Assembly: GCF_012955605.1 (NCBI RefSeq)
Contig: NZ_CP052135.1
Coordinates: 1,771,469-1,835,468, forward strand
Direction of reading: 5' to 3'
Source: Bacillus fonticola
Lineage (GTDB): Bacteria; Bacillota; Bacilli; Bacillales; JC228
DNA: 64,000 nt
Shown: piece after piece, positions 36,968 through 45,101 of the stretch
Layout: every line of letters begins with the position of its first letter
How positions within the stretch are numbered: position 1 is the first letter of the stretch
Made by a program: the position numbers and the translations under genes
The notes under the pieces: generated by a model
What the model was told of the DNA's origin: nothing
What the model saw: only the letters and a program-made list of their open reading frames with translations
Databases searched by the model: none

Positions 36968-38179
36968 TTAACCCCTTTTTGACGCACTTTCTGTCGAATC
37001 CCAACGTTCTTTTACAAAACGTTCTATTCTTTCAAGGGCTACTAGGATCGTGTCTAGGTCAGTTGCGTACGATATACGCAAGTGATCTGGTGAGCCGAAT
37101 CCAGTACCTGGAACGACAGCCACGTTTGCCTCTTCAAGAAGTGCTGTTGAGAAAGCCTCAACATTTGCAAAGCCTGTTCGTTCTACCGCTTCTGTTACGT
37201 TAGGGAACAAGTAAAACGCACCTTGTGGTTTCTCGCAATGAAATCCTGGTATTGTAGAAAGTTTCTCGAAAACTGTATCTAGACGATGCTGGAAGGCTAG
37301 ACGCATATTTTCTACAGGTTCCTGTGGCCCATCATACGCTGCAATCGCACCATATTGCGTCGTTGTAGTTGGGTTGGACGTAGAGTGACTCGCAATGTTC
37401 GTCATCGCCTCAATCACTTTCTTGTCTCCTGCAGCAAACCCCATCCGCCATCCGGTCATGGAATGTGACTTACTAAGCCCGTTAATAACAATGGTTTGAC
37501 GTTGCAGTTGTTGAGAAAGCTGGGCAATTGATGTGTGAGTAGCACCATGATAAAGTAACTTCTCATAGATTTCATCAGACACAATCCAGATGCCTTTACG
37601 CACACAAAGATCTCCGATAGCTTGTAGCTCCTCATTTGTGTAAACCATTCCAGTAGGATTTGATGGTGAATTAAGAATGAGTGCTTTCGTTCGATCTGTC
37701 ACGCTACGTTCTAATGCATCGATAGTAATTTTGAGTTGGTGTTCTTCTTGCCCTTCTACAAAAACAGGAACACCTCCTGCTAGCTTCACTTGTTCTGGAT
37801 AGCTTACCCAATACGGTGTCGGAATGATGACTTCATCGTCTTTATCCAGAATGGCTTGAAACAACGTATAAAGTGCGTGTTTTGCACCGGTTGTAACAAT
37901 AACCTCTGACGGGGCATACTCAAGCTGTTGATCTCTAGAAAGCTTCCGAATAATAGCTTGCTTTAAAGAAGCCAGTCCACCAGATGGTGTATATTTTGTT
38001 TCTCCATTCTTCATGCTCTTATATGCAGCTTCAATAATATGGTCTGGAGTATTAAAATCCGGTTCCCCAGCCCCTAACCCAATGACATCTTTCCCTTTTT
38101 CCCGCAGCTCTTTTGCTTTTGCTGTAATAGAGAGCGTGGCAGATGGGGTGATATCCTCAGCTCGTTTCGCTAATCTCAT
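36968..38179 (-). CDS. aspB: Aspartate aminotransferase AspB (class I PLP aminotransferase)
   Basis: Converts oxaloacetate and glutamate to aspartate and 2-oxoglutarate. Motifs: GLGAGEPDFNTPDHI, the substrate-binding NSPSNPTGMVYT, and the PLP lysine in INGLSKSHSMTGWRMGF; the phosphate-binding Arg is in HLRISYATD. Length is 403 aa. ATG 38179 (MRLAKRAEDITPS) fits the family and has AAGGAG 10 nt upstream; the longer frame lacks support. It follows ypmB and precedes asnS, supplying aspartate for asparagine metabolism. Confidence 0.96.
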   Translation of the reverse strand: MRLAKRAEDITPSATLSITAKAKELREKGKDVIGLGAGEPDFNTPDHIIEAAYKSMKNGETKYTPSGGLASLKQAIIRKLSRDQQLEYAPSEVIVTTGAKHALYTLFQAILDKDDEVIIPTPYWVSYPEQVKLAGGVPVFVEGQEEHQLKITIDALERSVTDRTKALILNSPSNPTGMVYTNEELQAIGDLCVRKGIWIVSDEIYEKLLYHGATHTSIAQLSQQLQRQTIVINGLSKSHSMTGWRMGFAAGDKKVIEAMTNIASHSTSNPTTTTQYGAIAAYDGPQEPVENMRLAFQHRLDTVFEKLSTIPGFHCEKPQGAFYLFPNVTEAVERTGFANVEAFSTALLEEANVAVVPGTGFGSPDHLRISYATDLDTILVALERIERFVKERWDSTESASKRG

Positions 38180-38193
38180 AAAGGCTTCACTCC

Positions 38194-38670
38194 TTAAAGG
38201 TATCGGTAATAACGAAGCCATTCTCCCGATTCAAAGTCTACGTGCAAAATGGTGTACCGACCCTCTCCATCGATAAACGTCAGTTCCCAGATTAGATCGT
38301 TTTTTTCTTTTCCGAGCTTTGTCTCAATATGCTCAACAATATCCCATTCCTCTCGAGCGATGCTAAGCGCTTCTTCTGCAGTGACACCCTCTTCTTGAAG
38401 AGCGATGGTTGTTTTAGATGGATTGTCAAAAGGAATCCATGCATAAATAGGTTCGCCGTCTTGATTGGCTCCGCTGACAACAGCATATGAGTCTGTAAAA
38501 TGATACGTACCGACCCAATCTATCTTCTCAATCCCTTGTTCAATGGCTAGTTGCCTACCAAGAGCTTCCTCCTCTTCTAACGGCTGACGCGCCAATACAA
38601 ACAGGCTACTCGCTCCTATAACAACTAAACCAAAAAGGATTACACTACTCCATACTAAGGTTCGTTTCAT
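38194..38670 (-). CDS. ypmB: YpmB, PepSY-like single-pass membrane protein (DUF5590)
   Basis: A 158-residue protein with one N-terminal membrane segment (SSVILFGLVVIGASSLFVLA, residues ~8-27) and an extracytoplasmic part of two PepSY-like halves: GTYHFTDSYAVVSGANQDGE, and the C-terminal LIWELTFIDGEGRYTILHVD followed by FESGEWLRYYRYL. Its place between ypmA and aspB matches ypmB of B. subtilis. Function unknown; the fold suggests an inhibitor-like or envelope role. Confidence 0.87.
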   Translation of the reverse strand: MKRTLVWSSVILFGLVVIGASSLFVLARQPLEEEEALGRQLAIEQGIEKIDWVGTYHFTDSYAVVSGANQDGEPIYAWIPFDNPSKTTIALQEEGVTAEEALSIAREEWDIVEHIETKLGKEKNDLIWELTFIDGEGRYTILHVDFESGEWLRYYRYL

Positions 38671-38682
38671 GATAAAACTCCA

Positions 38683-38856
38683 TTATGTACGATAGATGGT
38701 AAAAACAGCCTTTGATTCATCTTCAGAATCTAGCGCAAGCCCAAACATTAAATCTTGATCTTTTAAGGTTCGATTTAATGAATCGACGATACGATATAAG
38801 TCGTCAGTATGTTGAATCCTCACTGTAGAGAGTGTTTCAATCTTCTTTTCCATCAT
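38683..38856 (-). CDS. ypmA: YpmA family small protein
   Basis: A 57-residue gene read directly from the sequence: MMEKKIETLSTVRIQHTDDL, then YRIVDSLNRTLKDQDLMFGL and ALDSEDESKAVFTIYRT. This matches the small YpmA protein that lies between dinG and ypmB in B. subtilis. AGGAGG precedes two adjacent ATG codons (38856 and 38853); either may be used. Stop at 38683, 12 bp before ypmB. Function unknown. Confidence 0.88.
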   Translation of the reverse strand: MMEKKIETLSTVRIQHTDDLYRIVDSLNRTLKDQDLMFGLALDSEDESKAVFTIYRT

Positions 38857-38955
38857 CGTTGCCTCCTATATGCTCTATACTTCTCATATTATAGCAGTGT
38901 TTGACGAGCGAAAAAACTGTTTACCTGAAAAAACATACGTGTTCTGATTTTCTGG

Positions 38956-41367
38956 TTAGTCTTCTTTTTTCACGTAGGCTCCTATTTGTGTAAGGAGTTG
39001 GTCAAAAGCACGATGATACGTCGAGTTGACAATGCGGTCGTCTAAAAACACCCATTCACCTTCCCCTACATCCCACTTCCGAAATACACAAGCAAGTCGT
39101 TGGAGTGCTCTTGGTAATGCATAAGCGTAAAAGCCGTGTTTCCCCTGGGCACGATAATAGTGTTCCATTGCCTGTTGCAACGGATCTTTCGGGGGAAAGA
39201 ACGGAACTTTCACGACAATCATGGTGGAATCTTTTTCGGTGATATCCATCTTTTCCAGTGCTTGGAACGTAGTGAGTAAAATACCTTGATCTACTTCTTG
39301 AAACGCACGAATTAGCTTGCGTAAACTATTCTGTGTGCCTTGCCTGCTGTATAAAAGCCGCCGGTCCACATCGAGCAGTTCTCCGACATCAAACAGTAAC
39401 TCCACATTTGGAAAAATAACATATGTTTTTTTCTCCATATCCAGTATTGTTGACAGTTTTCTTGCAATTGCACTGGCAGAAGTTAGCGTAGTCGTCGTTA
39501 GCGTCACGGAAATTGGCGACCTTTGTTGACGTGGCTTCAGAACAACCCCTTTCGTTTGACCAAGTCCTAATTCGTCGAGCGTAAATTGTAAGGACCCTTG
39601 AAGAGACCAAATCGGAGCAAGAAGCCGAACGCGACTATACGATTCAAAACGTGCTTGTAACCGCGGTGCAACAAGCATTGGACGCACGTACAAAGACGTG
39701 TAATTGTGCATGGCTCTTTTGTCCGTTTCGCCCCACAATAACGCCCGTTTACTAGGATGTACACATTCATGGAGCGTTTGTATCATTCGCTTTGTCTCTT
39801 CCAAGACGTGCGGAAGCAACACGGTTTTACTAGCAAGCACTTCTTGCATATAACCGCTTAATCGTTCACAAAAACCTAAAAATGTATCCATCCAAGGTCC
39901 CTGCTCCGGGAGCCTTGCTTGCACATAAGGATTCGCGTCACTTCCATCGTCGTAATGTAAACAATGATCGGCTAACCATTGAAACAAACTGTCTATTTCA
40001 AAGGAAACCTCTTCCATCCACTCCGTACCCTTTATCTCGGTAAGCGATTGGACTGACGAATACCACTTTCTTGCTTGTTGAAAGTGTATTTTAGCACCAT
40101 AATGCTGGCGGGCAAAATGGGCAAGCTTGTGTGCAGAGTATATATATACCGATTCTTTTTTCGGTAAATTCTCATTGCGAATCCAGTTCGTCATACTCGT
40201 TAATACGAGAGAACTTTGCTCAGCTTGTAGCCGGGCCCGCTCGTCAAATTGATAGCCCTTCCAAGCTGATGATGGATGATGAAGAGAGCTCACTGTTTGC
40301 CAAAAAATGTGCGCTCCATCAGACAGATGAAGCTCATCGCAGTCTCCCGTCTCGGTAACTAACAACCAGACAAGCACTTGCATTTTCAAAAGGGCTTCAT
40401 CATAGTTTGTCGACTTCTTATGTAATGAACGTGCAAATGCCGCCAAAGAGAGGTAGTTGTGACGGCCTTTATAGACACTTGTAGAAAGTTGCAATCGACG
40501 TGCTGCTTCAATCCACTCACCCTGTACTTGACGTGGTGAGGGCACTACAATATATGCCGATTCTTCCGTTCGAAGAATATGCTGATTTGCTGTGATCCAA
40601 TCAAGAAACGCTTCTTTTCTATCATCCACTTCATACAACACTAGTGGCTCGTCAACTGGCATAGTCGTATTTTCATATGTAGAAGCATGCTTAGCTTGAA
40701 CATCTCTCGCAAAAGGCCATCCATTCATCCAAGCGTACCGCACATCATTTTCTTCCCAGTGCACATAAGACGAACGAACATCCTCTATCCAGGCGTGCAC
40801 ACCACTTCGCATTTGAAAAGATAAAGTAGACAACTTGTTCACCGTCCACTGCGGGAACGATTTCAACTTTTGTTCTAATGCTATGAGTAAACGTGCGGTC
40901 GCTTCTGCGTCTTCGTCTGCACGATGCGGTCGTTTATGGGTGAGTTGTAATGTTTCGCTCAAGGAAGAGAGTTTGTAAGAGAGAAGCGTAGGATATAAAA
41001 TTCTTGCAAGCTCTACTGTATCCAGCACTCCAATATGCGGCAAAGAAAGCTGTTCTTTATCAAACATATGCGTTAAAAAGGACACGTCAAACTGCGCATT
41101 ATGAGCAACAAGCACGCATCCTTTTATCTTCTTTTGCACAATTGAGGCGACCGCTGCAAACGTCGGAGCATCCTTTACATCTTCATCAGATATCCCGGTT
41201 AAATCCGAGATAAATGGAGGAATAGATGCGTGCGGTTGCAAAAAGGTGGCGTATCGATCGATCACTTGCCCATCCCGTACCACGACAAGCCCGATTTGGA
41301 TAATCTCACCGCCACTTTTCACACTCGTTCCAGTCGTTTCTAAGTCTAAAACACAATAGTTTGTCAT
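38956..41367 (-). CDS. dinG: DinG-family protein: active 3'-5' exonuclease domain with eroded helicase
   Basis: The N-terminal ~185 residues are a DEDDh exonuclease domain like the DNA polymerase III epsilon subunit. Its catalytic residues are present: D and E in CVLDLETTG, D in AHNAQFDVSFL, and H and D in HRADEDAEATARLL. The rest aligns with XPD/DinG helicases but lacks their ATPase motifs. There is no GxGxGKT Walker A anywhere. The DEAH box reads YSAH (in YIYSAHKLAHFA). The QGFGRLIR arginine-finger motif reads LACVFRKW. At 803 aa it is shorter than B. subtilis DinG (about 930). It is the last gene of a pan operon-like cluster. Confidence 0.9.
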   Translation of the reverse strand: MTNYCVLDLETTGTSVKSGGEIIQIGLVVVRDGQVIDRYATFLQPHASIPPFISDLTGISDEDVKDAPTFAAVASIVQKKIKGCVLVAHNAQFDVSFLTHMFDKEQLSLPHIGVLDTVELARILYPTLLSYKLSSLSETLQLTHKRPHRADEDAEATARLLIALEQKLKSFPQWTVNKLSTLSFQMRSGVHAWIEDVRSSYVHWEENDVRYAWMNGWPFARDVQAKHASTYENTTMPVDEPLVLYEVDDRKEAFLDWITANQHILRTEESAYIVVPSPRQVQGEWIEAARRLQLSTSVYKGRHNYLSLAAFARSLHKKSTNYDEALLKMQVLVWLLVTETGDCDELHLSDGAHIFWQTVSSLHHPSSAWKGYQFDERARLQAEQSSLVLTSMTNWIRNENLPKKESVYIYSAHKLAHFARQHYGAKIHFQQARKWYSSVQSLTEIKGTEWMEEVSFEIDSLFQWLADHCLHYDDGSDANPYVQARLPEQGPWMDTFLGFCERLSGYMQEVLASKTVLLPHVLEETKRMIQTLHECVHPSKRALLWGETDKRAMHNYTSLYVRPMLVAPRLQARFESYSRVRLLAPIWSLQGSLQFTLDELGLGQTKGVVLKPRQQRSPISVTLTTTTLTSASAIARKLSTILDMEKKTYVIFPNVELLFDVGELLDVDRRLLYSRQGTQNSLRKLIRAFQEVDQGILLTTFQALEKMDITEKDSTMIVVKVPFFPPKDPLQQAMEHYYRAQGKHGFYAYALPRALQRLACVFRKWDVGEGEWVFLDDRIVNSTYHRAFDQLLTQIGAYVKKED

Positions 41368-41440
41368 ACCGTCATCCTCTTTTCTACTAGCAAAACCGTA
41401 CCATAATTTTTGGGAAACGAAAAGTGGAGAAGCTATATTC

Positions 41441-41652
41441 TGGTTTTATGAGCGTTAATCTCGAGATAAGAGCGGTAGCCCGGTTTTATGAGCGTTAACC
41501 CCGAGATAAGAGCGTTAGCCCGGTTTTATGAGCGTTAATCTCGAGATAAGAGCGTTAGCCAAGTTTTATGAGCGTTAATCTCAAGATAAGAGCGTTAGCC
41601 AAGTTTTATGAGCGTTAACTCCGAGATAAGAGCGTTAGCCAAGTTTTATGAG
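41441..41652. repeat. Tandem array F: five 40-bp dimers (10 units of 20 bp) between dinG and panD
   Basis: Two 20-bp units alternate five times: one with TTTATGAGCGTTAATC and one with GAGATAAGAGCGTTAGCC. Spacing is exactly 20 bp. Both unit types occur in array D at 23.2 kb, and the second core is the unit of array A at 10.3 kb. Array F fills the 349-bp gap between dinG and panD together with the panD terminator. No coding potential. Confidence 0.95.
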
Positions 41653-41677
41653 TGCTCAAGACCCCGTTTTTATTATG

Positions 41678-41706
41678 AAAAAAGGAGCGTATTTCAGCTC
41701 CTCTTT
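41678..41706 (-). terminator. Terminator of panD
   Basis: On the minus strand GGAGC and GCTCC (41697-41701 and 41684-41688) form a stem extended by A-T pairs, followed by TTTTTT. It lies about 10 bp after the panD stop, so dinG beyond array F may need its own promoter. Confidence 0.8.
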
Positions 41707-41716
41707 TCATCTATCA

Positions 41717-42100
41717 CTAAAGTACCGTATGCGCGGGCTCGTGGTCACGTAGCTCTTGAATGCGATTGTGCTCATCTAGAATCGCTACTTTCGGAGTGTG
41801 CACAGGCGCTTTCTCTTCCGCAACGAGCTGGTATCCTATAATAATGACGACGTCTCCTGGTTGGACGAGGCGAGCAGCAGCTCCATTCAAGCAAACTGTT
41901 CCCGATCCACGTTCTCCAGAAATGATATACGTTTCTAAACGGGCGCCGTTGTTGTTGTTCACAATTTGTACTTTCTCATTCGGGAGTAAACCAACGGCGT
42001 CTAGTAAGTCTTGATCGATCGTGATGCTGCCTACATAGTTTAAATTTGCTTCAGTGACCGTGGCTCGGTGTAATTTTGCGTGCATCATCGTTCGAAACAT
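41717..42100 (-). CDS. panD: Aspartate 1-decarboxylase (pyruvoyl-dependent)
   Basis: Makes beta-alanine for pantothenate. The precursor self-cleaves between Gly24 and Ser25 in [11 protein letters not shown] to create the pyruvoyl group. [20 protein letters not shown] and the C-terminal [17 protein letters not shown] are typical. Length is 127 aa. It follows panC by 6 bp and ends at a terminator. Confidence 0.98.
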   Translation of the reverse strand: MFRTMMHAKLHRATVTEANLNYVGSITIDQDLLDAVGLLPNEKVQIVNNNNGARLETYIISGERGSGTVCLNGAAARLVQPGDVVIIIGYQLVAEEKAPVHTPKVAILDEHNRIQELRDHEPAHTVL

Positions 42101-42106
42101 GATGCG

Positions 42107-42964
42107 TCACCTCTTTTCTGGAAGTTGAACTAGCACGTTGTCAATTAATCTTGCATTCTCAAATTGGCAAGCTACAGCTAGCAATACCTCACCATTTAGT
42201 TGTATATCCGGAGTTAAACTAGGGAAATCGTAAGCTTCTACATAATCGATCGTGAATACACCTTGAGCTGAATCTGCCAGTTTGTTTCGGACGGTCTCGA
42301 CAGCAGCATTCGCTGACCCACCAGTTGTCAAGACGGTTTTCCCTATACATAGCGCCTCGTATACTATCGGTGCCATGTCGCGCTCCACTGCAGATAGTCT
42401 AACATTACGTGAGCTTTTCGCTAGTCCATCCGCCTCACGAACCGTGGCCACGCGATGAATACGAACTGGGAAGTCAAGAGCAGCTACCAGTCCTTCAATA
42501 ACCGCGACTTGTTGCGCGTCCTTCAACCCGAAGCACGCTACATGTGGTTGAACGAGATGAAACAATTTCGACACGACAGTGACTACTCCATCAAAATGAC
42601 CAGGTCGACTCTTCCCGCACAAAACGTTCACTCGCTTCGTAACTATAAGCTGCACACTCGGTTCCTCGCCATACAACTCATCACTCGTTGGACAAAATAC
42701 CACGTCGACTCCCGCCTTCTCAGCAAGTTCAAAGTCACGGGCCTCATCTCTCGGGTATTTGTCAAAGTCTTCATTAGGTCCAAACTGTAGTGGATTGACA
42801 AACAAGCTGAGAACGGTGTAATCACTCTGATCGTTGGCTTCCTCAACAAGCTGTAAATGTCCTTCGTGCAAATACCCCATTGTCGGGACTAGAGAAACGA
42901 TGCTGTTTCCGATCTCATTCCGCCAAGAACGTAAATCCTTTATAGTTCGGATTACTTGCATCAT
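42107..42964 (-). CDS. panC: Pantothenate synthetase
   Basis: Condenses pantoate and beta-alanine with ATP. Motifs: [20 protein letters not shown] (the HxGH nucleotidyl-transferase signature), [37 protein letters not shown] and [12 protein letters not shown]. Length is 285 aa. Its start overlaps panB by 4 bp, and GGAGGAG precedes it. Confidence 0.98.
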   Translation of the reverse strand: MMQVIRTIKDLRSWRNEIGNSIVSLVPTMGYLHEGHLQLVEEANDQSDYTVLSLFVNPLQFGPNEDFDKYPRDEARDFELAEKAGVDVVFCPTSDELYGEEPSVQLIVTKRVNVLCGKSRPGHFDGVVTVVSKLFHLVQPHVACFGLKDAQQVAVIEGLVAALDFPVRIHRVATVREADGLAKSSRNVRLSAVERDMAPIVYEALCIGKTVLTTGGSANAAVETVRNKLADSAQGVFTIDYVEAYDFPSLTPDIQLNGEVLLAVACQFENARLIDNVLVQLPEKR

Positions 42965-43806
42965 GAGTCTCCTCCGTAAAGACGCTCTAACACGTCGTCT
43001 TTCATCGTAAATTGATGCTCGCTAGTTGGAAACGATCCTGTACGCACGTCATTAGCATAGCTTGCGATCGCTTTCACACCACGGTCTTGAAACGATTCGT
43101 ACGATTTTACAAACTTCGGAACACGATTAATCCCGTATTGCAATATATCATGATACACAAGCACTTGTCCGTCACATCCTGCACCCGCTCCGATCCCAAC
43201 CGTCGGAATGTCTAACTGCGTAGAAATCCGCTCAGCTAGCTGATGTGGGACACACTCTAACACAAGTGCACACGCCCCAGCCGCTTGTGCACGCTTTGCA
43301 TCTTCCATAAGCTGACGTGCTGCTTCCTCTGATTTTCCTTGTACTTTAAACCCGCCTAACACTTTAGCAGATTGCGGTGTAAGACCGAGATGACTCACCA
43401 CCGGGACTCCTGCTTTTGATAATATTTCTGTATGGATAAATACGTCGCCACTTCCCTCAAGCTTCAGTGCGTCCGCACCTGTTTCTTGCAAAACACGGCG
43501 TGCTACTTCAATCGTAGATTCAATCGAGCCGTGATACGATAAAAATGGCAAATCGACAACGACAAACGTTTCCTTTGCACCTCTTCTAACTGCTTTTCCA
43601 TGATGAATCATGTCATCGACTGTCACCGGAATGGTAGAGTCATACCCGAGCACCACCATTCCAAGCGAATCTCCAACTAGTAAAACGTCGACTCCCGCTT
43701 CCTCAGCCATTTTTGCAGAGGGGTAGTCGTATGCGGTTACCATAACGATCGGCTTCGCTTCCTGTTTCCATTTTTTAAACGTTTCAGTTGAATGCATTCT
43801 TTTCAT
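42961..43806 (-). CDS. panB: 3-methyl-2-oxobutanoate hydroxymethyltransferase
   Basis: First step of pantothenate synthesis, adding a hydroxymethyl group from methylene-THF to ketoisovalerate. Motifs: [50 protein letters not shown] and [20 protein letters not shown]. Length is 281 aa. Two ATG codons (43806, 43797) share one GAAGGGAAGG ribosome site, so the start may be three codons later. A ~250-nt leader with a terminator and alternative pairings lies upstream. Confidence 0.97.
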   Translation of the reverse strand: MKRMHSTETFKKWKQEAKPIVMVTAYDYPSAKMAEEAGVDVLLVGDSLGMVVLGYDSTIPVTVDDMIHHGKAVRRGAKETFVVVDLPFLSYHGSIESTIEVARRVLQETGADALKLEGSGDVFIHTEILSKAGVPVVSHLGLTPQSAKVLGGFKVQGKSEEAARQLMEDAKRAQAAGACALVLECVPHQLAERISTQLDIPTVGIGAGAGCDGQVLVYHDILQYGINRVPKFVKSYESFQDRGVKAIASYANDVRTGSFPTSEHQFTMKDDVLERLYGGDS

Positions 43807-43893
43807 CCTTCCCTTCGAGGTCTGTATGATGAAAGGCTAAGTGCGCGATGTCCTGTCGCAACGCCTTTCTGACCACATCGTGTGGCCCGAAGT

Positions 43894-43974
43894 AGAAGGG
43901 ATGTCTACAACAAAAAACCCTCTACCGTAAAATTAGGCAGAAGGATCCCTATCGCTTACGTACTATCCCTTCTG
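43894..43974 (-). promoter_or_regulatory. Candidate attenuator/riboswitch-like leader of panBCD
   Basis: CAGAAGG (43968-43974) can pair with CCTTCTG (43938-43944) around a 23-nt interior containing ACGTAAGCGATAGGGAT. The same CCTTCTG, read as CCTTCTGCC, instead forms the left arm of a terminator whose right arm is GGTAGAGGG. In addition AGAAGGGAT (43965-43973) is exactly complementary to ATCCCTTCT (43894-43902) beyond the terminator. These mutually exclusive helices are the design of an attenuation switch. The position fits the pan RNA motif described upstream of panB, but I cannot confirm its consensus by eye. Confidence 0.5.
43912..43944 (-). terminator. Intrinsic terminator in the panB leader
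   Basis: On the minus strand CCTTCTGCC, a 9-nt loop and GGTAGAGGG (9 pairs, two of them G-T), then TTTTTTG. It lies about 105 bp before the panB start and about 120-150 bp after the promoter at 44063-44091, so it would stop panBCD transcription unless the left arm is sequestered. Confidence 0.65.
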
Positions 43975-44062
43975 TCCACGTCCATTTGGATCTAGGCAGA
44001 TGTATCATTCCGTTGACAAGTTACAACAAACAGGTGCAGTTCCTACGATACTGCCCACATGT

Positions 44063-44091
44063 AGTATAAGCAAAATCATTGAAAATGTATA
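44063..44091 (-). promoter_or_regulatory. Probable SigA promoter of panBCD
   Basis: On the minus strand TATACA (44086-44091) and TATACT (44063-44068) are spaced 17 bp apart. It begins 36 bp after the birA stop and gives a leader of about 250 nt. The remainder of the 320-bp birA-panB gap is the leader. Confidence 0.5.
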
Positions 44092-44126
44092 GTGATCACG
44101 TTTACGGAATCCACCCAATCTATTCG

Positions 44127-45101
44127 TTATCTAGTGTGTATATCCGCTGTATAAATAGAGAATAGCTCTCCGTCTTTGTCACGTGCAAGCAGTGTTCCGT
44201 TTTCGTCTAATCCAATCGCTATTCCGGTACGCGTTGTAGTGGACGTCTTTAACGTCACTTCTTTGCCAATCGTATAAGAACGTGCTTCCCATAGCCTGCG
44301 TATTGGCTCAAAGCCTACTTCCATATACAAAGCGTTGTAGGTTTCTAGTTTCTCTAGTATTTTACAAACTAGCTTTGTCCGATCAACAGGTTCGCAAGCA
44401 TGTTCTTCTAAACAGGTTGCGATTTGTGACAATTCTGGAGGAAAGCTTGTCCGGTGTACGTTGATTCCAATTCCCATCACGATATAGTCGACGCGATCCG
44501 CTTCAGCCTGTAATTCTGTTAAGATACCTGTTGTTTTTTTTCCATCTATTAGCAGGTCATTCGGCCATTTGATTTCTGCAGATACTCCTGTTACTTGCTG
44601 GACCGCTTCCGTCACAGCCACCGCAGCTAACAATGTAAACTGGGGTGTGAATTGAGGAGGAAGCGTTGGACGGAGCAGCAAACTCATCCAAATGCCAGAT
44701 CCTTTTGCAGAGTGCCAAGGTCTTGCCATTCTACCTTTTCCACCTGTCTGCTCTTCAGCGAGTACGACGGTACCCTCTTTCGCTCCTTCTTTAGCCAGCT
44801 CATGGGCCAATAGTTGGGTGGATTGGACAGAGTCGTATACATAAACAGAACGGCCAAATGTATTGGTTGATAATAGTTGCTGAATACGTGCAGGGTAAAG
44901 CTTCACATGCTCATTCAAAAGACGATATCCTTTGTTACGAATGGCTTCAATTTCGAATCCTTCCTTTTTCAGCTCCTCCATCGCCTTCCAAATTGCTGTT
45001 CTCGAGCAACCAATTCGTGCCGCGAGCTGTTGTCCTGAAACATACTCCGCTTCTCCTGACAACATATACTGTAACAACTGATCCTTCACTCGTTGCCCCA
45101 T
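44127..45101 (-). CDS. birA: Bifunctional biotin-protein ligase and repressor BirA
   Basis: Attaches biotin to carboxylase carrier proteins and represses biotin genes. The N-terminal winged helix (VSGQQLAARIGCSRTAIWKA, NKGYRLL) is followed by the ligase core with EQTGGKGRMARPWHSAKGSG, KWPNDLLIDGKKTTGILTEL and GIGINVHR. The C-terminal SH3-like domain ends the protein. Length is 324 aa. It overlaps the end of cca by 16 bp; GGAGAG precedes the ATG. The cca-birA pair is conserved in Bacillus. Confidence 0.97.
   Translation of the reverse strand: MGQRVKDQLLQYMLSGEAEYVSGQQLAARIGCSRTAIWKAMEELKKEGFEIEAIRNKGYRLLNEHVKLYPARIQQLLSTNTFGRSVYVYDSVQSTQLLAHELAKEGAKEGTVVLAEEQTGGKGRMARPWHSAKGSGIWMSLLLRPTLPPQFTPQFTLLAAVAVTEAVQQVTGVSAEIKWPNDLLIDGKKTTGILTELQAEADRVDYIVMGIGINVHRTSFPPELSQIATCLEEHACEPVDRTKLVCKILEKLETYNALYMEVGFEPIRRLWEARSYTIGKEVTLKTSTTTRTGIAIGLDENGTLLARDKDGELFSIYTADIHTR

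Noticed and set aside
43807..44126. T-box leader before panB
   Set aside because: The conserved T-box sequence (AGGGTGGNACCGCG type) is absent; only terminator and alternative-pairing features are present.
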